Positions 30,651-40,032 of a stretch of DNA of 64,000 nt are shown in pieces (position 1 is the first letter of the stretch; each line of letters opens with the position of its first letter). A model generated the notes under the pieces. That model did not search any database and was not told where the DNA came from. It was given only the letters and a program-made list of their open reading frames with translations. Origin of the DNA: Chondrus crispus. Its lineage: Eukaryota; Rhodophyta; Florideophyceae; Gigartinales; Gigartinaceae. The translations under genes were made by a program, and so were the position numbers. The stretch covers positions 119,802-183,801 of the forward strand of contig NW_005179053.1 of assembly GCF_000350225.1 (NCBI RefSeq). The letters are read 5' to 3'.

Positions 30651-32587
30651 CCAGGCGCGCGCGGACTCCAGAGCCGCCGCGAGGGTGGTCGGTGCAGGGA
30701 CGCCCGCGTAGCCGCACTCTATCTGCAGAGCACGCAGGGCGGCCTGCGCGTCCGGGACCAAGACGGGGGCTTCGTTCGCTGGTGCCACCACCGGAGCTCC
30801 ATCGGCCGCTACCGAGGGGGTCTGCGTCCCCGTCGCGGTCATTTCGCTGACGGGGAAGACGGCAGAGCCCGGCACCGATCCGGTAGCTGCCGCAGGAAGG
30901 CTATCCCCCGCGGGCTCGACAGCAGGAACCCCGCGAGGGGCCCCCACTGGGGCGGGGTCCGTGACCGGCATTTCCATGACCGGCGTCTCCGTGGCCGGCG
31001 GTGGCGACTCTGTANNNNNNNNNNNNNNNNNNNNNNNNNNNNNNNNNNNNNNNNNNNNNNNNNNNNNNNNNNNNNNNNNNNNNNNNNNNNNNNNNNNNNN
31101 NNNNNNNNNNNNNNNNNNNNNNNNNNNNNNNNNNNNNNNNNNNNNNNNNNNNNNNNNNNNNNNNNNGGGGTGGTGCTGCTGCGTGTCTGCACGAGTTGTG
31201 GCGAGGGTGAGGCTTCGATGCAAGGGCGGACTGGGGATGGGTACCTGTCCGCAAATTTGCGGAGCTGAAGGAGTGGGGCAAGTGCCCGCGATTCGTTGGT
31301 TGCGGGAATGGTGTATGTAATACATACACCATACTTACTATGTATGTGTTCTGGTTCCGGGGGGGGGGGGGGCTGCAGAAGCCCCGCCGACAACCGGAAG
31401 AGAGAGCCTCGCTCGCCGGGTTCGTTCCCGTTCCGGCTCGCCAGGCGAGGGTCCGGGCACTTGGTGAAGAACGGGAGGCCGTCCCGTGCGGCGTGTAGGA
31501 AACACAGCAACGCCAGGACGGCCCACTCCGAGAGCAAGATGGCGTCGATCAGACGACGCATCCCGGGCGTCGCCTCTCGCCCGAAGGAACCGTCCGGCAT
31601 CCACCGCGCTGCGGCATACGCCAGCACGCTGGGGGTGGGGACGCAGAGGTACTGTGGAGTCTCCAGATCGCTCCAACCGTTCGGTAGGGCTGGGTATAGC
31701 CGCCCCCTAGCGCCCGTGGGCACGGAGAAGAACTCCGTCGTGTGCCACATATGGAAGTACGCATCGGCGCGGCGACACCGCAGCCGGCTCTCCTTGGCGG
31801 AATTCTCGCCCCACCGTACACGGTCGGCCACACTGTACCACCGGTCGAACGGGCGGGGGAAGGCCACCAACTGCACGTGGGGCTTAGGATCCACATCCCC
31901 GCCGAACCTCTCGAAGAGGTCGAACAACCGCGAATGGTACTGGTCCTCTCCCGCACAGCGGATGTAGAGAAGATCCGAACGGGAATCCGCCATTACGCGG
32001 TGTGGTACGTGGACCCAGCGGGTCCTCCAAGCGGCCAAGCGGTTGTCTTGGCGGATTCGTCCGCGAGGGGAGGGCGTGCGGATACCCCGCCGCCTGGGGA
32101 TGGCCCCAAACCGAGCGGCATCGGGAAAGGCCGTTCCGATGTAAGCCTCGACGGACATCTGCGGCTGTGCCTGTGAGGGGTTGCGACCCCCCCGGGGAAC
32201 CCGGTGGTCTAAGTCGGCCCCGGGCAACAGACTCCGAACGGCACGAACACCCGTCCGGAGCCAGCCGGATGGCGGCGCCTCTGTCGCCGGGGGCGTGGTC
32301 GCGTACGGGTCCGGCGGTACCGGGCTGACACCCGCCCCGGCCACTGTCTGCCCCGTGGCTACAACCCAGTCGGGAGACCGTCTCAGTACGGTCATCTCAC
32401 CGACTTGGGGAGCCCGGGCTGAGCGCGGAGGGCGCGGCAGGGACCCCTGGACGACGGGAGGGCTGCGCGAGGGGGCAACCCCCGCGCCCGAAGCCCGCAC
32501 CCGCGGGGCTGCGATGCTCGCCGCGGGTCGATTCACGGGGCCCGCCGCCAGCGCCGGGTGAAAGGTAGGGGCCGGCGCGGCCGGCAC
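30651..32587 (-). pseudogene. P antisense frame, interrupted by an assembly gap
   Basis: Opposite to P's gag-pol. From 32587 down, a Pro/Ala/Arg-rich start leads to a globular part (YHSRLFDLFERFGGDVDPKP, DRWYSVADRVRWGEN, YLCVPTPSVLAYAAARW, LSEWAVLALLCFLHAARDGL). After the gap, a Pro/Ala/Val-rich linker and AALRALQIECGYAGV end at ESARAWLVE with a stop at the deletion junction. The end resembles Z's antisense C-terminus (TLLRAHGIEGEALQG). The frame is split by N, so continuity cannot be judged. I recognise no known domain. A G run of 12 near 31360 may cause a frame error. Confidence 0.5.
31015..31166. other. Assembly gap (152 N)
   Basis: A run of N. The sequence on both sides belongs to P's antisense region. 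The gap length may be arbitrary. Confidence 0.99.
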
Positions 32588-32931
32588 CGTAGGGAGCTGA
32601 GCCCGAGGGGGGTGACCCCGCTCGGACGGTCAGTTGTCCATGCAGAAGGAGGATAGGGGGAGGAAACGAGATGTGGAGGTGGAGAAAGGGGGGTGCGTGG
32701 TGTGGAGTGATGTGGGAGAAAAGGAAAGCGTGAGGGGACCCATTGCCGCGCCAGGGGATCCGACGCGGTTAAATACCAAAAACTCCATGGGCTCCCCCAT
32801 GGAGTTGGCCGTAGTCCGCCCGCGCCCCCGTGGTCGGCGCGGACTTCTCCGTACGGATGGGACACCCTGCCAGCCGGTCATGTCAACCCCCGGCCGCGAC
32901 GAGGACGTGTCGCGAAGTAAGGAAGGGGGTC
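32588..32931 (+). other. P 3' leader to LTR, with hairpin and polypurine tract
   Basis: Contains a perfect 11-bp hairpin AACTCCATGGG/CCCATGGAGTT (32781-32806, loop CTCC). It ends in a polypurine tract AGTAAGGAAGGGGGT against the 3' LTR. A G-rich stretch CCGAGGGGGGTGACCCC near 32607 marks the edge of the antisense frame. No gene seen. Confidence 0.55.
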
Positions 32932-33524
32932 TGTGGTACAACTCCACACCGCGACCCCCGGCGGGAGATGAGAACCGCCGAGACGGGCGGTTACTACTGT
33001 AGTAATCGTGCACGCGCCCTCTGCGAGCACAGTAGTACCTCCACGGCGTACACGTGACACAACCGTTGGCGCCGGTCGTGGCCACGGGCACACGTGTGCG
33101 ACCCATCCGGTAAGTAATTAGCAATTAGTGGTTAATGGCACAAATTAGCCAATTTAGTACAGTAGCTGGTATACAGTATGTAACAGCTACTGTAGCGGGA
33201 CAGGTGTCCTGGCGTCCCACTTAGGGGTTAAGACCAGGGGCACCTGCCCCGTTCCAGTAAACGGGGGCAGACTCGCCTCCCTTCCCTTTACGGCTTTTTG
33301 CTAACTCCGTCCGGTTTTACCTCTAAGTCTCAGGCTTCTAACCCGTCACCGGCCGTCCGGATCTAACACCACCGACCGGCTGCGCGTCACCGGCCACGTG
33401 AGCCTTCCCTCTTTTCGAGTCCTTCCGAACGGTTTGCGCTCGCGTGGGTTACCCAGCGGCGCGCGCTCCCTTACCTCTAACCCCCCTCGTTCCGAGTGGT
33501 CGGGACGAAGGTAGTTATACCACA
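32932..33524 (+). repeat. 3' LTR of P
   Basis: Same length and termini as 8988-9580 with about two substitutions. Followed by TGTGAGTG, where X resumes. Confidence 0.92.
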
Positions 33525-34730
33525 TGTGTGAGTGAAGGTGTTGGTGCCGAGGTTTACTTGGAGCCGTCTTTCGGCGATGCTTATACATTTTGAGTGTTAC
33601 ACTATCCCATTACTTTGGCACCTGGTAAACCGTACTCACCATATGCGCGACCAAGCGCGGTCCTCTTCTGGCCCGTCGACACTGTTCTATTTCCACCTTA
33701 CGAATTGACTATTGACTATCAGTGCACAACAGTTTCTACACATTTCGAGTGACTGTAAACCATGGCCCTATGCATGCAATCGTTTCACACCTTACTAATC
33801 TGCATCCAGACATGACAGAATATATTCTTGCACAATGAACAACTTGGCATCTCTCTATTTCCAACAACGCAAAGTCCTGTCATATCTCAGTCCCCATACA
33901 TGCCCTTGTTTCGTACCTTACTAATTTCGGTACACACTGCCAGACAACTATCACGGATAGCAACAATGTGCATCCAGACTTTCTACACATCTCACGTGAT
34001 ATCCGATGTGAATCACACGAGTACTGTCATCAACTTGCATCCAACGGCGCACCATAACGAGAGCACAGTACAACGTCGCATGCTGACGAGAGTGTAGTAC
34101 AACGGCACATGCTGATGCAAGGGTCGCATACAGCGTGACGCGTACACTGAATACTCACGTAAGTACATGTCTCTTGCGAGAAATACTTGTTGTACTTTTA
34201 ATTCACAACATGTACTGTGTTCGGACACGCGCCGGACCGTATGTAGGCGACGTGTACAAGTGTACGTACACGCAGCAACCTGGCGATGTGTACATTTGTA
34301 CACCGCACACAAGTGTCCAGCGCCAAGGCCACCCGTAATTACCCATTACAACCATGGTGAACAACTTGAAACCCCCGAAATGATGTAATTAAAACGTATA
34401 CGGATCATTCAAGATATATCACCAGCATGACTGCATATAAGTGGACAATAACAGACCAATAGAATTGCAGCATACGAACCGACACCCAATAGATTTGCAG
34501 TATTCCCTGTGTAGCCCTATAACGGTTCGGGCCAAATGCAAATTTTCGGCATTTATGCAAATTTGCATAACCCTCCAAAAGTCCATTTTCGTCCCCAGAA
34601 CCCCAAAATCTGAGAATTTACACGTGTCATGTGGCGATATGGGGTGAGGGTCCGGACTGTCGAGTCATGTACACGTGTCGCTCGATTTTGCACTTTCCAG
34701 ATAACAGCATGTGGTCGCACATTTTCAATA
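33525..34730 (+). mobile_element. Element X, interrupted copy, right piece
   Basis: Continues the X copy begun at 8935 and ends TTTTCAATA, followed by the AAAAG TSD (34731-34735). It is more diverged from the other two full-length X copies than they are from each other, so it is the older insertion, as expected for a host of P. Confidence 0.88.
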
Positions 34731-34811
34731 AAAAGTGGTCTGGGTAACGGACACTTTTTTATTTTCTTTTGTCTGTAACTTTTTTGCTGCTAAGGTCTGC
34801 TCGTACGAGCG

Positions 34812-37118
34812 ATGTCAACAAGCGCACCCGGGGACGTCGGTCCCAGGGCGAGCAGAGCCGGATCGGCACGAGCGTCGAGGATCCCGAGGGGTCCTCGCAC
34901 CCGGAGCCAGGCCAATACGGCCACGGACCCCGGGGATCAAGAATCCTCTACGGGGATAGCCGCCGACAAGACTGACCTCGACGAGAAGTTGGAGAAGATG
35001 AGCAGCGAAATTCGCGAAGAAGCGAAGAAAAATCTCGAGGCTGAATTAGCCCTCGTCCGGAAGCAACTGGAGTTGCAAGCATCCGAGTTCCACACCGTTT
35101 TGGGAGAGCTGTCGGCTCGAGTGGATCTCGTCGAGAAGGAGCGAGGTGAGGCGACCGATGGTCTGGAGCCGGAGGTCCTAGTCTCGTTGAAAATTTCGGT
35201 CAAGGACGCGAGGCGCGACGCGAATCAAGCCTTGGAGTCCTTAGGAAAATTTAGAACAAGCATCGATGACCGATTCGATCGCGCCGCGCAACGTCTCAAG
35301 GACCTCGAGCAGGCCGCGGATCAAGCTCCGCAAGGATCGGACGACGAGCCGCTCCCTTCGGGTAGAGAGGACGACCGTCGGTCGAAGAAGGACAAGCCCG
35401 CTCGGCAGCGGAGTTCTAAGTCGAAGCCCTCGAAGAAGGACAAGCGACGTGCAAGCAAGGGTCACTGTAGTGACGATCCGGAGAACCGCGACTCACAGTC
35501 GGAGTCGCTTGGTCCCTCCGAAGATGGTAACGGCGGTTCGTCGAACCATTCAGGCGATTCCGAACGCCGTTCAGAGGACGGAAACGGAATTTCGTCAAGC
35601 AAGAAAATTTCCTCCAGACGAGGCGGAGTCACTTCGTCCGCCTCGCGGAGAGACAAGGACGCGGAGCCCGAAGATGTCGCAACGCGGCGCGGGCCGCGAT
35701 GGGAGGAGTTGGAGGAGCTGAATCCGACCAACTACCTCTTCAAGAAGTTACTTTCGTACCGAACGTACCGCTTGCGGAACCCGCAGACATATTTGTCAAG
35801 TTCCCGGCGGACCGCCGTGCGAAAAATTAGGAGAGATATTCCACCTAAGGTGAAGAAGGACAACACGTTCACAGGAGAAGACGGGGTCCTTGTGTTGGAT
35901 TTTTTGGCAAAGTTAGTTCAAGAGTTTGATACTCAAGAAATGAACGAGGGGCAAGCGATCCGCCTGTTGCCTGAATTTTTAAGCGGCATCGCCTTGAGAC
36001 AGTACACTTCGCTGTCTCAGACGGCCGGGGCCCATCACGGAAAGATATCCGTTTGGCCGGAGGCCGTACAGTGGTTGTTGAGGAGTTTCGCAACCGACGA
36101 CGCGATCCGTCAAGCCGTGCTCGCATTGCAAGAAGTTCAGCAAAGACCGTCTGAAGACGAGATGGAATTTTATATCCGTCTGACGGACGCAAGCAACCGA
36201 TGTGGAAACGTGTATTCGATGGAAGAACAGATGACGATGTTTATTGAAGGACTCGATTCGAGTATCAAGCCGATGGTATCTCAATACCGGCAAGACAATC
36301 GGGACGTTTCATTTTTGAGACTAGTGAATTACGCGAAGGCGCATGGCTCGGCGAGCCGCGCTAAGGACAAGAAGACCAAGAAGGTCACGATTCAGACGCC
36401 GTCGACGTTCAGGGCGGGGAAGAAGCCGAGGGCTTCTTATCCCGGTCGCAAAATTCACGCCGCAGTCCATTTAGCCGAGTCCATGTCCGCGTCAGATGAG
36501 CGCGGTGCGCATGGAAGTAGCGAAGATCACTACGAAGGAGCGTTAGTAGCCGAAGGCGAGTTCATTGAGCCATCGGAGGGCTACGGACACGAGGACTACG
36601 GGGACAGCGGGTCGTCAACTTTGCCGACGCCTGCATACACGACGGAGTCGTTTTCAGAGCCCACGGATCCCGTGATGATGTTTCGGGGGCGCGGCCACAC
36701 GCCGGCGCCGCGAATTCCGATGGAAGACAAGGGTACGACGTTTCGAAGGCCGGGCTGGATGGGAAGGCCGCAACGCCAAGGCAGGCCGCCGGCCCGTGGA
36801 GGACCTAGGACGCCGTATCCCGTCAAGACGCACGGTCTGGTGTGCTATCATTGCTATGAAAAGGGGCACGCCGCGCCAACGTGCATTGTTTCCCTCTGGG
36901 AAATGCACCGAGTTTTGGAAAATTACGAGGCGCTGTCTCCGATGGAGAGGTTAGGGATACCATCGACGAGTTACCTGAAGGTCAAGAATTGGTTCGATTC
37001 GCAGACGGCGAGCACGCCGAGTGCTTCAACGCCGAGGTCGAACCAACCCTTCAGAGGGCCCACCGCGGGGCCCGCGTCGTCGGATGTGAGAAGGATCCCG
37101 CAACGGCAGGAAAACTAG
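34812..37118 (+). CDS. gag: Z Gag polyprotein
   Basis: ATG at 34812, 768 codons, open throughout. N-terminal helical/coiled-coil region (LDEKLEKMSSEIREEAKKNL and on). A long charged linker rich in Ser/Asp/Lys follows. Then comes the capsid-like region (NPTNYLFKKLLSYRTYRLRN, FTGEDGVLVLDFLAKLVQEF, GVSQYRQDN-type end) and a zinc knuckle CYHCYEKGHAAPTC (CCHC). It overlaps pol by a -1 frame at the 3' end. The end reads CAG GAA AAC TAG, a G-GAA-AAC string in the slot where V has A-AAA-AAC. A hairpin TCTCGC/GCGAGA (about 37126-37144) lies just downstream. Gag packages the RNA; this copy looks intact. Confidence 0.88.
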   Translation: MSTSAPGDVGPRASRAGSARASRIPRGPRTRSQANTATDPGDQESSTGIAADKTDLDEKLEKMSSEIREEAKKNLEAELALVRKQLELQASEFHTVLGELSARVDLVEKERGEATDGLEPEVLVSLKISVKDARRDANQALESLGKFRTSIDDRFDRAAQRLKDLEQAADQAPQGSDDEPLPSGREDDRRSKKDKPARQRSSKSKPSKKDKRRASKGHCSDDPENRDSQSESLGPSEDGNGGSSNHSGDSERRSEDGNGISSSKKISSRRGGVTSSASRRDKDAEPEDVATRRGPRWEELEELNPTNYLFKKLLSYRTYRLRNPQTYLSSSRRTAVRKIRRDIPPKVKKDNTFTGEDGVLVLDFLAKLVQEFDTQEMNEGQAIRLLPEFLSGIALRQYTSLSQTAGAHHGKISVWPEAVQWLLRSFATDDAIRQAVLALQEVQQRPSEDEMEFYIRLTDASNRCGNVYSMEEQMTMFIEGLDSSIKPMVSQYRQDNRDVSFLRLVNYAKAHGSASRAKDKKTKKVTIQTPSTFRAGKKPRASYPGRKIHAAVHLAESMSASDERGAHGSSEDHYEGALVAEGEFIEPSEGYGHEDYGDSGSSTLPTPAYTTESFSEPTDPVMMFRGRGHTPAPRIPMEDKGTTFRRPGWMGRPQRQGRPPARGGPRTPYPVKTHGLVCYHCYEKGHAAPTCIVSLWEMHRVLENYEALSPMERLGIPSTSYLKVKNWFDSQTASTPSASTPRSNQPFRGPTAGPASSDVRRIPQRQEN

Positions 37119-38172
37119 AGAGGGGAATCTCGCATGAGTCGCGAGAGGCACAGGGTCGACGTACTGTGCCCGGGGCTCAGCCCCGTTGCCCGTCTCTAAA
37201 GGAAAAATCAGGCCTCGAGGAGGAGGTTGTTGGATTGGTGGATAAACCCAAAGGGCCAGCTCAAGTCAAGAAAATTTTGAGCCGAGCCCGAGATCATCCG
37301 CTGGAAGAAGTTCGAAGACCCTGGTACAGGGTTAAGCGAAGGGAGTGTCCCGAGAAGATTTTGGTCCTTGCGCGAAAGAACTACAAAGTTTACGCGGACA
37401 TCGGACCCACAATTGGATTGATGAGCCGGGTGTTGTCTGTTTTAGACACCGGCGCGGGACCAAACCTTGTGCGAAAATCGGAACTCCCAGTTGGAATGGA
37501 ATCTCTAGTGTCCTACGGACCGACCCAAGATATCGGCGACGCGAACAATAGGCCACTCCGGACTCTCGGCACAATTAGAATGCCTGTGAGGCTTGGAAAA
37601 TTTGTGGCCGTAGCCGAGTTTATTGTATGCGAAAAACTAGCCGTCCCGCTAATTCTAGGCGCGGACTACTGTGACCGGTTTGTGGAAGCAATTTATCCAA
37701 GGAAGAAAACGGTTGAGTTGGCGGATTTCTCGGAGGTTCCGATAGTTAGGCGGTTCTCGACGAGAAAAGGGAAGAAGAATCTCGTCGCGGGAGAGGACGA
37801 GAATGATGGAAAGGGGGAGCGAATTTCCCCTAAGGTAAAAGTGGCAAGAGCCACAACTATCGAGCCAGGGACGCAACGCGTCGTGGAATGCACCTCGAAG
37901 AGGGCGGGCTTGGTGGTGGTTCAGCCGTACTCGTCGTTGTACGAAAGGCACGGGTTGACGTGCACGAATGGTGTCGTTCAGGTTGAGCCTGACAGGCCAT
38001 TTCGTTTACTCGTTGCGAATTTTAGGACGTACCCTGTCATGGTGCAAAAAGGCGAAGTGGTGGCAGAATTATTACCGCACCCGAGAGCCGCGCTCGAGAG
38101 CAAAACCACCATTGGTGAAGTTCTCGGAATTCAAGAAAGGAAGAACGAAATTTTCCTAATTCCCCCAAGACG
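36881..38172 (+). pseudogene. Z Pol, protease part, ends in a frameshift
   Basis: The pol frame is open from 36881 through the gag overlap. After a Lys/Glu-rich linker it encodes ARKNYKVYADIGPTIGL and protease VLDTGAGPNLV with the canonical D-T-G site, then the second half (EFIVCEKLAVPLILGADYCD). A domain with RATTIEPGTQRVVECTSKR and LTCTNGVVQVEPDRPFRLLV follows, also seen in V, Y and P. The conserved text leaves this frame near 38150-38172, close to the run TTCCCCCAAG, and goes on in the next frame. One indel in that run would explain it. Confidence 0.85.
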
Positions 38173-39315
38173 CCTACGGACGAGACAAGAGGCGAACCGT
38201 CGGATCAAGCGCGCGAGGACCAGCCAGAAGAACGGTCGGCAGAGCTCTCCGCGTCGGCATCTACGAAGCCGCAACGCAGGATTGAGCCGCCACCGCCGGA
38301 CGTGGAGGACCTCGACCTGAGCCACGTGCCGGAACGGCTGCGCGAGCGGTTCCGTCGGATGTTGAAGAAGTATTCAAGGATGTGGGATGGGACGCTTGGC
38401 GAAATTAATACCACCGTCCATCGGATCGAGTTGATACCCGAGACTCGCCCCATCGCACAAGCCCCGTATCGGGCCGGACCTAGAGCCCGCGAAGTAGAAG
38501 ATGCAGAGGTGCAGAAGATGTTGGAGGCAGGAGTGATAGAACCAGCGCAGTCAGAATGGGCGTCGCCCGTGTTGCTGGTGCCAAAGCCGGATGGGTCAAT
38601 GCGTTTTTGCGTAGACTACCGCAGGCTGAACGCAGTAACGGTGAAAGACACGTACCGCTTACCGCGCATGGATGAGTGCCTGGACTCGCTTGGTAACACC
38701 AAGGTTTTCTCCGCGTTGGACGCGATTTCGGGATATTGGCAGATGCCTATCTCTGAGGGCGACCGCGACAAGACCGCATTTTCGTGTCACTCAGGACTGT
38801 ATCGCATCTCAAGAATGCCCTTCGGGCTAACTAACGCGCCAGCGACGTTTCAGAGAGCAATGGATATCCTGCTCTCTCCGTTCCGTTGGAAATGCTGTTT
38901 GGTGTATCTAGACGACATAATCATTTTTAGCAAGTGGTGGGAAGAGCACATCGTGCACGTGGATGAAATACTTTCCGTATTGGAAAAGGCAGGTGTCAAG
39001 CTCAAGCTTCGCAAGTGCGAATTTTTCGTGGAAAAGATCAAGTACCTGGGCCACGTCGTCCGCCCAGGTACGCTAGAAGTCGATGCCGCGCGAACCGCCG
39101 CGTTGGAACGAGTGCGGTACCCGCGAACACAGACACAGCTCAGGAGCTTCCTGGGACTCTGCAATGTCTACCGCAGGTTCGTTCCGCATTATGCGAAAAT
39201 CGCGCGGCCTCTAAACCAACTACTGAAGAAAGGACAACCGGTCCAGTTGGAAGGACTCGACGAACCATGCAAGAAAGCTTTTCATAAGCTCAAGGACGCC
39301 ATCTTGGCACCGCCG
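38173..39315 (+). pseudogene. Z Pol, reverse transcriptase part, cut by Y
   Basis: The frame holds PTDETRGEPSDQAREDQPEE, then DVEDLDLSHVPERLRERF and a full RT: TVHRIELIPETRPIAQAPY, EWASPVLLVPKPDGSMRFCV, LDAISGYWQMPI and catalytic YLDDIIIFS (about 38909). RSFLGLCNVYRRFVPHYAKI marks the thumb/connection. It stops at AILAPP, where Y is inserted. Reading resumes at 50317 with VLALPKKDLPHSVDTDAS. There is no internal stop in this part. Confidence 0.88.
39311..39315. repeat. TSD CGCCG of Y
   Basis: CGCCG here and at 50312-50316, exact. Removing Y and one copy restores Z's pol frame without a gap. Confidence 0.93.
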
Positions 39316-39955
39316 TGTAGCATAACCGCCGGCTACTGTACTATACATTAGATTTAGAATTAGATCTAACGCTGTAAGGTACGGACCTTACAGCGTGCGC
39401 GCGAGCATACCTTACGGCGCGCGCGCACCAACACGTGTATCCCACGTGTAGCACACGTATGCTGTCAGCCCCGACGGCTGACAGCGTTACAGTGCGGGCC
39501 GGCCCGCAGTGTATACAGTAAGCCGACTACAGTACAGTCCGTACTGTACTGTAGACGGTAAATTAACTTGTACAATAAATATAGGGAGCGACCGCCGGCG
39601 GGGAGGGCTAGGACAGGCAACCCTCCACCGACGGTCGACCACCCAGCTTACTCTACTCACACCGCCGTTCCGCGAGTAGTTACCACCGAGCGGGTAGAGG
39701 ACGCGCGCGACACCGCGGCGAGCTGCGATCCGCCTCCGCCCGTCAGTACCGGATCGTCAACCGGTACTGCTCCGGGGCGTCGAGGCGTCGATCCACTCGC
39801 CTACGCGCGCATCCCCGCCGACCACGCTCTACCACCCGCTACCGGCCCGCTTCCGGTGGCGTTGGTTGGTTCAAGACCCTCGGTACGCCGATCCGGGGTC
39901 TTCCGCCGAACATCGCGAACACCCCCTCCGCCGTGTGTGGGGTGTTTATGCGACA
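39316..39955 (+). repeat. 5' LTR of Y
   Basis: TGTAGCATAACC to TTATGCGACA. U3 palindromes: CTGTAAGG/CCTTACAG (about 39372-39393), GCTGTCAGCC/GGCTGACAGC (about 39459-39483) and TACAGTAC/GTACTGTA (about 39530-39550). Core promoter-like AATAAATATA is at 39574-39583. The leader hairpin AGTACCGG (39745-39752) / CCGGTACT (39761-39768) lies about 165 bp downstream. The U5-terminal hairpin is AACACCCC (39918-39925) / GGGGTGTT (39939-39946). Confidence 0.93.
39574..39583 (+). promoter_or_regulatory. Core promoter-like stretch in Y LTR
   Basis: AATAAATATA just before GGGAGCGACCGCCGGCGG. The same arrangement (TACATTAAATATG-GAGCGGACCGCCGGCGG) is in LTR B and, reversed, in Q; V has TATATTAAAT. Position and conservation suggest a TATA-like element; the start site is not known. 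Confidence 0.45.
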
Positions 39956-39956
39956 C

Positions 39957-39974
39957 TGGTCTCCCGACCTAGAA
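39957..39974 (+). other. Primer-binding site of Y
   Basis: TGGTCTCCCGACCTAGAA, one base after the 5' LTR, identical to V's. Confidence 0.85.
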
Positions 39975-40032
39975 GACCTTTAAGATCACGCCGAGAAGGT
40001 TGTCCTTTACCTCCGCGTCCGTACGCGTTGAG

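Larger units (their letters stand above)
8988..33524 (+). mobile_element. Ty3/gypsy element P (24.5 kb with its insertions)
   Basis: Bounded by two 593-bp LTRs that differ at only about two positions by eye. It is inserted in X with TSD TGTGT/TGTGA (one mismatch). Its own sequence is about 7.9 kb: 5' LTR, gag, partial pol, antisense 3' region, 3' LTR. V (15.4 kb) sits in gag at 10590, and an X copy sits near the end of gag at 27397. Pol is cut short within the reverse transcriptase at about 30650, so P cannot move by itself. The near-identical LTRs mean all of this happened recently, or that the LTRs were homogenised. Confidence 0.88.
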
